A program made the position numbers and the translations under genes. 64,000 nucleotides of DNA from Meandrina meandrites (Eukaryota; Cnidaria; Anthozoa; Scleractinia; Meandrinidae). Shown piece after piece: positions 38,505-50,399 of the stretch (its first letter is position 1; each line of letters begins with the position of its first letter). The stretch lies in contig OY855906.1 of NCBI GenBank assembly GCA_963693305.1, positions 28,170,937-28,234,936 on the forward strand, read 5' to 3'. The notes beneath the pieces were generated by a model, which saw only the letters and a program-made list of their open reading frames with translations, was not told the origin of the DNA and ran no database searches.

Positions 38505-39518
38505 TCTTAAAAGGAAAGTTTTCTTTGAGCACATTGTCATTTCAATGTTTGACACAAAATATCCTGCTATTTGAATGATGTAATAGCTTAAGGGTATTTA
38601 TATAATGTTTATATTAATTTCAGTCAACTGCAATTGATCATGTGACAATAATAAAGGTGGAAATGTCTATAATGCTTTCAAAAAATTCAATGTGTCCTAT
38701 GGATCAAGCATTTTTGGGGGTTTGAAGCCTGCTCACCACCCCCACCCCTCCCCACCCCACTCCCCCCATATACATGCAAACATTTGACTTGCCACTCAAA
38801 CAATGCTTCAAAAATTTGCTTTAGAGAGTTTGGGTTTGTCTATGCTGTGGTTCTGTTTTTCCCTTGGTACCATTCATTGTCATATATTACCATTCACTAA
38901 ACAACAAAGGAAAATACTAAATTGCATTAAGGGTAAAGGTTCCTGAGACCACAAAACTATAGAAAATCATACACACTTTATAAGCCCCGAATTTGGACTG
39001 TACCCACATTTTTTATGACAGCAACCAACTGCTAATTGGTACATGTCATTTAACATCTGTAAAACCTGTTGCAGTGCCAACTTGTTTAGGTGTCATTATC
39101 AGGGTGTCAAGTGACAACTGAGTGTACCCAGGAAATAGGAAGGACAGTGACCAAAAAATGAATTTTTACCCCTTAATAGGATGCTTTCTTTCAGTTCTAT
39201 CCTCAAAACAATCCCAACATCAACTCTGTCCACAACTATGTGAATGCTGGAAATATTTAATATATTTCAACAAGAACAAGAACTTGTTTACAAACAACAT
39301 AAAAGTTCAATTTAAAATTTCACCAAATATGTGCATGCAAATAACCATCACTGGAAAAAAGGACTTGAGACCCTGCAAAATATGAACATGGCAAAGATAA
39401 ATGAAGCCAGGGCTCCATAGATTTTAGTTGGGCAGGCATACATAGACTGATATCAGAACTTGTCATAAAAAAAGATAAGGATCTGGTCGTCAATCAAGTT
39501 ATTAAGACCGATATCAGT
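38505..39518. other. Internal spacer of the Harbinger element
   Basis: AT-rich spacer between the two convergent genes, presumably holding both 3'UTRs (AATAAA at about 38650). A C-rich stretch is at about 38730-38768. No further gene recognised. Confidence 0.5.
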
Positions 39519-40522
39519 TTATTTATCCTTCACCAGCTCTTTGAGAATTGCAAACAAAGCCTGGTTTTGCTGCTGCTGCTGGTTCATCATTGTTAACTGC
39601 ATTTGCCCTAGTTGCTGAAACTGTTGTTGCTGCTGCTCTTGGAAAGAAGAAAAGATAGACTGCTGCTGTGCTTGCTGAAGTGTAACCTGCCTGGTCAATT
39701 CATCCTGCCTCTTTTCTTGAGTAGCCTGTGCTTGCCTTTGTAACTCTAGCTCTTCTTGCCTGACCTAAAAAAAAAATTCCACTGTAAATTGCTTTAAATA
39801 ATTTTAAATTAAAAGTTATTGATTTAAAATAAAATCTAATACCATTAATTTTAGATCATTTTAAAGAATGTAAATATTTAAGAAAACACTACCCCACAAA
39901 CTTCTTAGCTTTTTGTAATCATGTATAAATAATGGTTACCGGTACTTAGTATACTCACTCACTCACTCACCCGCTCGCTTGCTTACTTACTTACCTTTGC
40001 CTGCTCTTTTAAGTAATCAATTGTTTCAGTTCCACTTCTTCGCACTCGCTTTCCTGGTTTGACATCAGGATCTGCACAGCCTGCATCCAGCTGTTGTTTC
40101 TTTCTTGTCTCTCCCACTCTCTCTAATGCTCTATTGCGCATCTCTTCTGCCTCCTTTTTTTCTTTCTCAATCTTCTCTTTCTTTCCTTGGGACTGATTTT
40201 GTTGTTCTTTATCAGCAGCATCTGACTTCTCACAAATTTCTTCCATTGCGTTGTCGAATTCACTGGGGGGATCTCCCTCTATGCCACTGGCCTTTTCTTC
40301 CTCTGCCATTTTCTTTTTGTATTTCTTTATAAGAGTGAGATTTATCCTGTCCCTCACAGACCTTGCATTGACTGCAAATTTTGGATCTGGCACTGCATTG
40401 AGGTGAAAGGCTATAACCTCCCAAAGACTTGATCTTTCTCTACTGCCTTTTGGTTCTGAGAAAGGGTCAACAGCCAATACCTCTCTCACCAGAAGGATAT
40501 CATGATCTTTGGTCCAATGCAT
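39519..40522 (-). CDS. Myb/SANT-like DNA-binding protein of the PIF/Harbinger element
   Basis: Minus strand, two exons: 40522-39995 and 39764-39519, phase 0 across a GT-AG intron of 230 bp; predicted 257 aa. The N-terminus (MHWTKDHDILLVREVL, SSLWEVIAFHLN, RSVRDRINLTLIKKYKKK) matches the trihelix/Myb-SANT-like domain of Harbinger accessory proteins. The middle is a charged coiled coil (KKEKIEKEKKEAEEMRNRAL), then a basic KRVRRSGTETI motif followed by a Gln-rich tail (QQQQQFQQLGQMQ) ending LKELVKDK. In characterised members this protein recruits the transposase to the element ends and the nucleus. A splice acceptor just upstream (about 40538) allows an additional 5' exon. Confidence 0.85.
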
Positions 40523-40539
40523 TGGTCCAGACCTGGAAA

Positions 40540-41700
40540 GGGAAAAACAACACTTTAAAATATACCATTTATGACACCACAGTCAAGGACAACAAAAGAA
40601 ATACAAAATGTTGAAAACTGTTCTCGATGTGTAGTAATTTTGTTAGTTTTGAAAGGTCAGTCCATGTTATGATAACATTGAGACAGGTCAACAGGTTTTA
40701 GTTTTCAGTCAAGTTGTATTAGGCTTTATATATTAATCCATTCTTGTTTTATAATTTACATTTAAAGAACTTACATGACTCAGGTCTTGAATTTTCTTGA
40801 ATCAATCTATTACAAATGAGCAAGACTACAATAAGTAAATAAGCATTTAAATTTAACACAAAAGGATGAATTGTTATTGTTTCCAACTTTGTACAATGTC
40901 TACTCTGATAATTATTTCAGTGCATAAAGGTGTCCTAATTTAAAGTATAGTTGTTTTCATACATGCGAGACTTTCAATAGCATAGGTACACAACGAATAA
41001 AATTACATAGGCCGAAAGACAAAGCTGCAGACTTTTGTCGCCCTTTGTTTTGAGGTTTTAATTTTCAACATACCATCGTTTTTCCTAATTAATTTCGACC
41101 AGAACATAAAAGCCACCGACGGCACTTGAAAGAACACCTAAAACTTGTCTTAAGCAGCTTGTAATATTAAAGCAGTGAGCTAATATTTTGCCTTTTTAAT
41201 GCCAGGACGTTGTTGGCGGACGCCTCCCGCCATACCAATCTTCTGAGAAAATTTTGATAAATTTCGCAGTATTCACCGTTTGTCAGTCTTGGTGCAAATC
41301 AACTTGGACGTCTTGACAAGTCTTAATTTGAACAAGAAGGAAAAGCAAGTAATACACATTGAAAAATAACGAAAAACGCGCAAAAAAGTTTGGAGTTTAA
41401 AGGAATTGACAGTGGCTGTGAAATTATTGCCGCCACCAGATTTCTCCAGTTTGAGTCAATTATCTCGCATAAATTGTGACAAAAAAGTCATGTCGACTAT
41501 CTTTACAGTTTCTTAAATACCATTTGATATTAAGTATTTCGTTTAAGAGCAAAATACAGAACAAAATTTGTGAAATGCTACTTACATTGCACCCACGTTT
41601 TCAGGCGACGCCAAAAGCAGCCAGTTCACGTCGGGCCCCCGAGCAGAACGTCAAGATTTTTCCCGCCAAACATGCGCAGTACGTTATTTGGGTTTTCCCT
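40540..41700. other. 5' side of the Harbinger Myb/SANT gene
   Basis: Probable promoter and possible untranslated first exon of the minus-strand gene, up to the right inverted repeat. No separate coding sequence is convincing. Confidence 0.4.
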
Positions 41701-43378
41701 CGCGTTTCCCCGTTCCCGTTGCAGTTCCCGTTGTCGGTGCTTAAAGTCCCTACGAAGTCCTTCAGGCGACCGCTGGTGAAAGGCCTCTTCCGGTACCAAA
41801 GCAAACGAGTTGCGAGAAATGTATACAGGAAGCTAACAACGACAGGCATGCCTTAGCAGAGCTTGAAAATATCTGTCGTTCAAACACAGTAATAATTCGA
41901 CGAATGTGGTTTATTCTAGCCGCTACTGTTGCTGTTCTCCTGACAGCGGTTGCCACACTGATTTTAGTGACATTAATGGTTATGAAGTCGACAGATCGTA
42001 CCGCAAGCCCTGTAACAAAAGGTAAGCTTGAGTGTTCATGTTTGAATCCGAGTATTTGCAGAATATTTGAAACGAGAAATTAATAGCTTATATATTTCAC
42101 TAAAGTAAGAGCGATGTTAGTCTTCAGGTAACTGTTACCTGAAGCGAAGTCTGCTTCTGGACTGAAAGGGTTAATAATGGTAACTAAAGTAACATGTTAT
42201 GGAAGACGCGGTCGAACAATAGTTAGCGAGTCGAGAAAGGGCCGGGATCATTGTGGTGTGTTCTTAAAAAGGCACCACCTTCAAAGTGCCCCACTCTGCA
42301 AGATGGGGCCAGCGATCTTTTGAGGCCACTAATGAAGGTCCCTAATGAAGGGGCAATGGAGTGACATCAACGTAACCAAAAAGGTGTGACAAACGAGGTT
42401 GAAAAGATGAACAACAAGAAATGGGATATAAAGTACGAAAACCCACGCCAGAAACAAACGAAACACTACAAACACCCTGTAAAAATACCGATGAATAAAA
42501 AGTAAACACAGCCCCGGGGTTCGAAAGAAAACACGAAGCATGAAATAATGCGACAAAAAGGAACGGCCATGAAACGAAATATATCAAATTGAAGATACGT
42601 TGACCCAGGGGAAAAGCATAAACCATGAATGATATGTCCCGATGGTATTGTGGGTAGATAGCATTGGTAAGCTTGGTACTATTCCTTTCATTAATTATAA
42701 TAAAGATATTTTCTTTCTTTAAGAGCCTCAAGAGCATGATTTATGCAACCTGCATCCTTATTATCATACTTATTCTGTCACTAATAATACACATGCAAAA
42801 ATTTCAGCAAGCTCATTGGCTGAGAGCACGTCAATTAATCCCAAACAGTGCAGAAAGTTGAAATTGAGTGCAAAAAGATGAAATTGAGTGCAGAAAGTTG
42901 AAATTAAATTGATTGGCAGGAAAGTCGCAAAAGCGCGCCAAACAAAATGGCGGCCGCTGTCGGAGGGTTTGGAGAGAACAAAAACAGCAATTAATGCAAA
43001 GTTTGACCGATTTAACGAAAATTATCAGTGTATAAACCAATGTACTAGCAACTGGACGTTTGTGCAGCACAAAAGAGGCTCCACGAAACTACTGAAAGCT
43101 ACCAGTCGAGGATTTTCTTTCGCGACAGCTCGTAAAGAAGGAAGATTATAAGCCTGAATTGAAGTCGCACATTTCAGCTCATTCCCATGTAACTGAATGA
43201 GGATAAAAGCACCTGATAATGCATGAAAGGGAGCTTTAAAATTCCGTGGCAGTATCTGGATTTACAAAGCCTGGCAACTCCGTAATGTTTTAACAACGAT
43301 TCGGAAAGGTAAGCGACTGAACACGTCTTGTTTGTCATCCATTTGCAGGGAAATTTTTGTATGTGTATTATTAACAAG

Positions 43379-43537
43379 TAATCACATGATTTTTCTCGTG
43401 CAATTTGGGATAAATCAGCACTGGTAAATTTTTCAAAGACTACAAATTGCACTCGCCCTACGGGCTCGTGCAATTTGGTTAGCCTTTGATTTACTCGTGC
43501 TGATTTATCCCAAATTGCACTCGAAATCATGTGATTA
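43379..43537. repeat. Hairpin repeat in copy C intron
   Basis: The arms TAATCACATGATTTTTCTCG and the inverse CGAAATCATGTGATTA also share GCAATTTGGGATAAATCAGC. The loop has GCCCTACGGGCTCGTGC. Near-perfect palindrome without coding capacity. Confidence 0.75.
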
Positions 43538-44265
43538 CCTATACAAATGATGATTATTTTTTTTCCCATTTCCAGCAAACATTTGGGTCGCATAGTTCAT
43601 GGTTTAAGTTTTTCATGGGTCAACGATTCTTCAATCAGGTGTATAAAAACACGATGAACGAAAACTAAAAAAACAAACAAAAAAAAAAACAAACAAACAA
43701 CCCAGAGCGGTAAACATCTTCAACGTCTGAAGGAGTAGCCAAAACTCTAGGATTGGAGCAACAGGAACTTGTGTAATGAGTAGACGAAGGGCGCAGTGGT
43801 GACCCCAGATAATCCAAAGAGCCAAAGCAAAATTCACCAAAAGACAGAACACACGTCAACTGCAAAGCTATATATAAACATGTACATAGTCAGCGGCATG
43901 GCTTGCTGTTGCCAAAGTAACTGGGCACGTGGAATGGGAAATTAAGGTGTTTGTTCGTGCGGGCCCCAGTGAGAATACGTTTTGAATCATGTTCACTTCA
44001 ATAACTAATTTACTGATGGAGGTTTCAAAAGTAAATAGCAGTTTTAAAAAAGCAGTTATTATTAGCTGTCAAAACGGTTTCAAGGTCTTTCAAATTTCAT
44101 GATTTCAGCTGCTCTTCTCGTACTTTTGGCTCGTTTCAACTGGTAAACCAGTTTCCATGGTGCCAAATATAACTCACTTTTAAGGTCTTTTCATCTGAAA
44201 GGATTTCCGGTGTCGTAATATTAATATTTTATTAATGATTTACTGTACATGTATTGATAACATTA

Positions 44266-45927
44266 TAGTCCGGCGGCTTAGCTCGAAATTTTAGGTGAAT
44301 TGCGCACTTCTTGATACAAGCATGAAATTTGGCACACTGAAAGTGGTCACCAACACAAGTTTCTTCAGATGTAGTGCCAAGCCCGAAAAACGCCAGTTTC
44401 CATGGAAACTGTTATTTATTAAAGGGGCATTATCACGGGCATTTTTACGTTTTGCGCGGGTGAGAATGCGCTAAATGAAATGCAAACACCGAATACTCCC
44501 AGACAGCCAAGAGAAGGAAATCTATTGATTTCTCAAAGGAAGAACAAAACATAGTCAGTTACGGGCGATTTTTTTACAAAACAAAGGGAAAACTTGAAAA
44601 AGTCAGCCTGACGTTTTCAAGTTGCAACCATTCGCATCCTGGCGATCGGCAGGCAAAGACACTTAATTATAGTAACATAAAACTGGCTGGGTAGTTTTTA
44701 GCGAAAATGAACCAGTATTTTTAGGTCTCCTGTGATTAGTATGCCTTTTGGCTTTTCAAAGTTATCCTAAAAGTTGGTGACAGTGTCCCTTTAAAATCAA
44801 TGAAATTTCGTGAAATGTTTGTTTGTCCTGATTTATAGACAAATACAGTCAACTCTCGCTATAGGGGACACGCTCGGGACTTCGTTTAGTGTCCGTATTA
44901 GCGAGAGTCCGTTATAGCGGGGTGTGGGAAAAAAGTACCGTTAGTATACGTGAAATAACGTAGACTATGACGAGCTTACCAATAGCGGTGAAAGTGCTAA
45001 ACAGACGTTGGGATTGGAGGATGAGGGTTTCCTGGAGTCTAGAAGGAAAAGACGCAAGCTGAGGTGAAAAAGCAAAGTCTGTTGTACAGCTACCGAACGA
45101 ATTGATGCAACATATATATTTCAGAAGTATTTTTAGTGTGTTTCAGTTAAATAACGAACAACAGACTGCAATGTTACGTGATTGTGTCATATGAGAACTT
45201 CATGGTGTCCGCTTTATCGAGAGTCAAAACAATAAAATTGTTCTTTTGGTACCACCAAAAGTGCCCGTAATTTTGTAATAGCGAGAGTCCGTAATAGCGG
45301 GAGTCATTTCCAGTCAAACCTCTATGGCTTTCGCCGGGGATCTGAATTTTGTCCGTAATAGCGGGGTGTCCGCGAGGCGAAAGTTGACTGTACTATTATT
45401 TCTGGTGGTGATACCAAGTCGCACGTACAAAATTTAGAATGAAATGCTGTAATTTAGACAGTTCACAGCCCTTTATATTTTCGCATTTTTCTTCTGTTAG
45501 CGAACGGCGAAAGCTGTGACAGAGAAAATGACTTTTCTCTGGATCGCGAGAGACCTGGACGCTAACGCAAAACGAAAGACCCGAGGGGGGTAGAGGGCGG
45601 GGAAAGAAAAATCTTTTTCCATGCAATAATTCCTACTAAATTATTGGTGTAAGAAAGATGGTAAAAACATAACAATTGTAATCCTGATTTAAAGCATTCG
45701 TATCTGTATTTTTGAAATAAAATCTACAATAAAAGGTGTATAAAAGCGCAAGATGAAGTACCTCGTGGGGAGGGGTCTTGGCTGAAAAGTTCATGTGCTG
45801 TTTACTAGCTGAAAATAGGAAATTGGCACTATATCAAGAATTGATTAGTATATGAATGCTTGCAATCCTGCAAAGGTTGTTGCTTGTATCAAAAATCGCA
45901 CAATTCAGGAGCTAAGCCGCCGGACTA
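44266..45927. mobile_element. Tc1/mariner-like non-autonomous element with paralogous empty site
   Basis: Ends TAGTCCGGCGGCTTAGCTC and the inverse GAGCTAAGCCGCCGGACTA, then further matching (TGATACAAGCA inward). TA duplicates flank it. The second tandem copy at about 46725-46745 lacks the element and reads straight through, giving an empty site. A pogo-like MITE (44846-45390) lies inside. Confidence 0.8.
44846..45390. mobile_element. pogo/Tigger-like MITE nested in the mariner-like element
   Basis: Ends CAGTCAACTCTCGCTATAGG and CGAAAGTTGACTG with TA on both sides (44844-44845, 45391-45392). The interior repeats GTCCGTAATAGCGG-type units. 545 bp, no ORF. Confidence 0.85.
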
Positions 45928-45992
45928 TAAATTATAGCATTGCAATTACGTCTTGCGGTATCTTGTTAAAACTTCAGTTGATTTTATTGCAG

Positions 45993-46022
45993 AAAGACCA
46001 CAACAACCTCCAAAATGCAAAG
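45993..46022 (+). other. Possible 30-nt cassette exon of gene C
   Basis: Between TTTATTGCAG and GTAAAT lies a 30-nt segment that, in the phase 1 left by exon 1, reads ERPQQPPKCK. Its length keeps the phase-1 frame into the discoidin exon. The duplicated copy at 46793-46822 has TG instead of the AG acceptor, so only the first could be spliced. Prediction only. Confidence 0.35.
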
Positions 46023-48552
46023 GTAAATATTTAAAAAAACGATAATATTAACTTCAACTAATGTAAGAAATTTCCTTTTGATAACCGTAAGCCGTCAAAA
46101 GCCCTAAAATTTAACAGTCAATCTTCAAAATCACTAAAATTTAACCGTCAACCGTCAAAGCAACTACGCCTTTGAGACCTTATTAATAGTTAAAAATTGT
46201 GTAATTAATGTTCCTGTCACACCGATAGGCCGGATGGGGGTGAAGGCGTGTTTGGGGGCATCCTCCACCGGGAAAAATTTTGAACATCTGCACAGGCTCA
46301 AATGCCATTTGGTGCATTTTGGAACACTTTTAGAGAACAATTGTAATTCTGGTTTAGTATCATAATACGGTCCATCTTGTGCATAATTTCTTTTTTCTGT
46401 GCGTTTCCTTGTATAATTTTTTGGTTCGGAATTTTTCCTTGCATGATGTGTTTTGTCTCCCCCCCCCCCCCCCCCCCCATCACTTTTCTAATGGTCCGTC
46501 TCTTTACTCTTAGATTTAGCATAGTCTATAGGTCGAGGCTGCTGTTTGACGGTACAGCGAAGTTATTTTGCATTTTCGGACTTTTGGCTCTCAAAGAATC
46601 GTTTTAACTGGTAAACCAGTTTCCATGCTCCCAGATATCTCACTTTTAAGGTCTTTTGATCACAAAGGATTTCATTTGTCAAAATATTAATATTTTATTA
46701 ATGATTTAGTTTACATGTATTGATAACATTAATTATAAAATTGCAATTACGTCTTGGGTATTTTGTTAAAATTTCACTTGATTTCATTGCTGGAAGACCA
46801 AAACAACCTCCAGAACACAAAGGTAAATATTAAAATAAAAAATCAAAAACGTTAATATTAACTTAAACTCATGGAAGAAATTTCCTATAGATAACCATCA
46901 GCCGTCAAAAGCCCTAAAATTGAACAGTCAATCGTGAAAATCCCTAAAATTTAACCTCAACCGTCAAAGCAAACACCCAACGTAGACCTTCTTTATAGTG
47001 AAACATCGTGTAATTAATGATCCTGTCAAGAACATAGGCTTGATTGGGATGTAGGGGTGTCCGAGGAATCCTCCCGCGGGAAAATTTTGAAAATCGTCAC
47101 ACGCACTTATGCTATTTGGTGCAGTTTGGAACACTTTCAGAGAACAATTATAATTCTGATTTAATATCAAAGTTCGGCCCATCTTGTGTATGAATATTTT
47201 TTTTTTGCGTTTTCTGGCATTTCTTTTTTCGGACATTTTCCCTTGCATAATATTTTTGTCCCCCCCCCCCCCCGATCACTTTTCTAATGATCCGTCCCTT
47301 TACTCTTAGATTAGCACAGTCGATAGGTCGAAGGTACCACCTAAGGTTTTCGTTCTATTGATGCAGAGCAAAGTTATTTTGCATTGAGTAGAGAGACTTT
47401 TGCTGACTCCGCAGATATAATTTTTTTGAACTGTGACGACATCTGACGTCATCAGAGGCGCCATCTTGAATATAATCCACCATCTTGTATTTCACCATTT
47501 TCTTAAAAAGTCAGAAACTAACGGAAATGACACAAAATTAGGCGAAAAATGCCAGCGAGATGGAAAAATATACCAATCGTACAACTTCGATATAAAAGTG
47601 GAAAAATTGAAAAATTATAAAAAAATAACGATTTTTGGCCACGCCTGCATGTAATTATGACTTTGCCATGGCAACATCCAACCTCATGAACATGAAATTT
47701 ATATCTTTTCACCGCCTTAATTGTCAATTAACAACAGCTTCCCTTGTTTTTTTAGTATGTGGGTCTGTTGGTGTAGCAGACAGAAACATAATGCCAGATG
47801 CTAGAATGACGGCAAGTACATCCTTTAGAAGCGATTATTCTCCATACTATGGCCGTCTAAACGAAACCAGAGGAAGAGGAGTGTGGTGTCCAAAGACTCC
47901 ATCAGACAAAACAGACTATCTTCAAGTTGATATGGGTGTAGTGCACGCTGTTTGTGCAGTGGCGACAATGGGGGAAAGGACAGATGATGACTGGACCACC
48001 AGTTACAAATTAGATTTTTCTTTAGATGGAGAAACCTGGAATACCTACAGGAAAATAACGTCGAAAAGGTGAGATGATTTACGGGCGAGATTGTTCAATG
48101 TTGGGTTTTGTTTTGGTAATTTGGCTATGTAAACTCAAAGAATAACACAGAAATACATAACAAAACTGTTAAATCAAAGTGGCTATGAGCCACTGAAACT
48201 CGGAAAATGAATTATGCAACCAGAACCTACTTGTAAAACCGAAAACTTAAAACTAAGATGTGAACCCGTAAGTACAACTCCGTATTCATCAAACTACCTT
48301 TGTATTCCATCGGATACTTACAAATTAACTTTCCACTCTTTGGTAACATTTTTTTAAATGACTATCTGGGTGTTTATGTAACCTTGTCACGACTTGGCTC
48401 AACGGATACGCTACTGTTCTTCAAAGCGCAACAGCAATTAAAAGTCGTGCGTGTGAGTCCTAAGTCCGAGAACTCAATTTTTTCCTCTTCGTTTTTCTTT
48501 CTTTTTATTGTTTTTTTTTTTTCGCAAGTGTTTATAACGTTGCGAGATGTAC

Positions 48553-49916
48553 AGGCCTGCAAATGATCCCGGCCCGCAAATGATCCCGGGACAGCAAATG
48601 ATCCCCAAATTGGACCGCAAATGATCCCAGAACAGGAAATGATTACTGCAAGTGATACCACTGAAAAGTAGAATGGCGTGGACTCCAAGAAAAGTCTATG
48701 GAGGTTTTTTTTTAATTATCTTAAGTGAAGAGGCAAGAACCTCAGGCATGAAAGCAACCGTACACGAAGGTAAACATACTACGCGACATAACAAAATTAA
48801 CAGTACACGTAACTATATAAATTTGGACCGCAAAAATGAACAGGAATCTGTAAAGATGCCTCTGCTGTGTAATTATAAACCACTATTTTTTTTCTTGCAC
48901 ACTTCTTGGACTACTTTCGTCTTTTGCACACACGAGCTTCCATGGGGAAGCGCAAAAGATTTCTACATGCGGAAATAATGACACATTTGTAATTTATTAA
49001 TTTCTTGTTAAATGAGCAGTATAAATAAATGTAAAACTGTGCTGTAAGTAATTTGCATATTGAAAAAAATGCAGAAATTACAGTGACTTAAACGAATTTT
49101 TACACTACGAATTCGCACGGGCCGCAAATATTTCCCCCGTAAACTTGAAGTGTATCCTTCATGTGTGTGATATAGGGGTATTAAAACTTTAGACCTGGTG
49201 CCACTTTCGAGTATTAATTCTCTAAAAATCAGTCACATTGCTATTGTTGATTTAGTACAGTACAGTCAAATAATAATTTCGACGTTTTACTTTTAAATAT
49301 TTCGATCGTTATCCCGCTAGAGTCCATAACTAAGTATTTTTCTTCACTTTAATGGTGGATTTAGTTCGATTCATGCTGCGAAAATAAATTTTGAGGCTCT
49401 TTTCGAAACAGCATGTTTCGGTCCGATTTTGACGTCGTCCACCGACCAAACTTCGCGAGTGAATACTTTTGAAAGTAAAGGATACTGAAACAAAAGAAAT
49501 ACATTTTTATTTATGGTTTGGTAACCTGTACTTATAATATTAAAATCAGCCCGATCTATTTTTCGAGCAAAATTCATCGGTCGTTTCTTAGGTGCACGCT
49601 CTCTTAAGTTTAACCATGAGCGATTAAAATTATTTTGTACCTATATGGGCCACTGTATAAGCTTAGAAATATAGTTGGCTACTTATTTGGTAAGACTGTA
49701 ATTAACTCGAGCAAAATAAATTAATAAATGGGAGCTCCGCTTTTAGGCCTGCCTAAATCTATATATTAACTGTTGTATTAAAATCGCTGTGGATTATGTA
49801 ATTTTAAATTCACTGTCCAAATTCGTGAGTTCACACTTTTCCATCCTTTATGGGGAGGCTATCATTTCCGGTCCACTTTGGGGATCATTTGCGGTCCCGG
49901 GATCATTTGCGGGCCT
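48553..49916. mobile_element. DNA transposon remnant with GCAAATGATCCCGG ends
   Basis: Inverted ends around AGGCCTGCAAATGATCCCGG (left) and CCGGGATCATTTGCGGGCCT (right), each followed inward by one to three more copies of GCAAATGATCCC. Both ends abut GTAC (within TGTACA), a possible target duplication. The 1.36 kb interior has no recognisable transposase; short frames such as 48652-48978 are unconvincing. Confidence 0.7.
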
Positions 49917-50083
49917 GTACAGAGATAAAAATGAATAATTTATTGTAAAATACCGTACTGAGCATTTAAGAAACTATTCGCCGAAATGAAGCGCTTAATT
50001 GTCACTCGGTCTTAAATCAATGAATGTAAAAATCATGGCTAAAGGTTGTAATCATTCGAGCATTCAAATTGTTTATAGACATT

Positions 50084-50395
50084 GGCCCGATTTATACTAG
50101 AGACAGATCATCCGTCCAGACAGATCATCCGTCCAGACAGATCATCCGTCTAGTATAAATACGGGACGAGTTATATAATAGGAACTATCAGTCATTTCTT
50201 ACAGACGGATCTGATCCGTTCAGACGAATTATCCCCGGCAATTCGTCGATGAACACGAATTATCCAGATAGTTTGTCTGGACGGATGATCCGTCTGTTTG
50301 CCCGTATTTATACGCAGATTAATTATCAGACGAACAATCGTTCTTTGCCCAAGTTCGTTCCAGACGGATGATCCTTCTCTAGTATAAATCGGGCC
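50084..50395. mobile_element. MITE with 17-bp internal tandem repeats
   Basis: Ends GGCCCGATTTATACTAGAGA and exact inverse, flanked by ATT (50081-50083, 50396-50398). Three tandem copies of AGACAGATCATCCGTCC lie at about 50101-50151, with inverted variants on the other arm. A 3-bp AT-rich duplication would fit a PIF/Harbinger-type MITE. Confidence 0.75.
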
Positions 50396-50399
50396 ATTG

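Larger units (their letters stand above)
37107..41750. mobile_element. PIF/Harbinger transposon, two-gene, apparently autonomous
   Basis: Inverted ends start GGGACTTTAAGCACCGACAA and continue with similar GGGAAC-rich sequence for about 40 bp on both sides. It carries a DDE transposase (37278-38504, +) and a Myb/SANT-like protein (39519-40522, -), the two-gene plan of the superfamily. Flanking triplets (TGA / TAC) are not an obvious duplication, so the exact ends may be a few bases off. It inserted in exon 1 of discoidin gene C. Confidence 0.88.
44125..47400. repeat. Tandem duplication within copy C intron
   Basis: Unit 1 (44125-46560, enlarged by the insertion at 44266-45927) and unit 2 (about 46578-47400) align over most of their length, from AACTGGTAAACCAGTTTCCA through GCAATTACGTCTTG, AACAACCTCCA and TTTGGAACACTTT to a poly-C tract and CTTAGATT. 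The last part also aligns with gene B intron 1 (about 30905-31130). Confidence 0.75.

Noticed and set aside
50101..50152. CRISPR-like short direct repeats
   Set aside because: Only three adjacent units without spacers, lying between inverted transposon ends in eukaryotic DNA.
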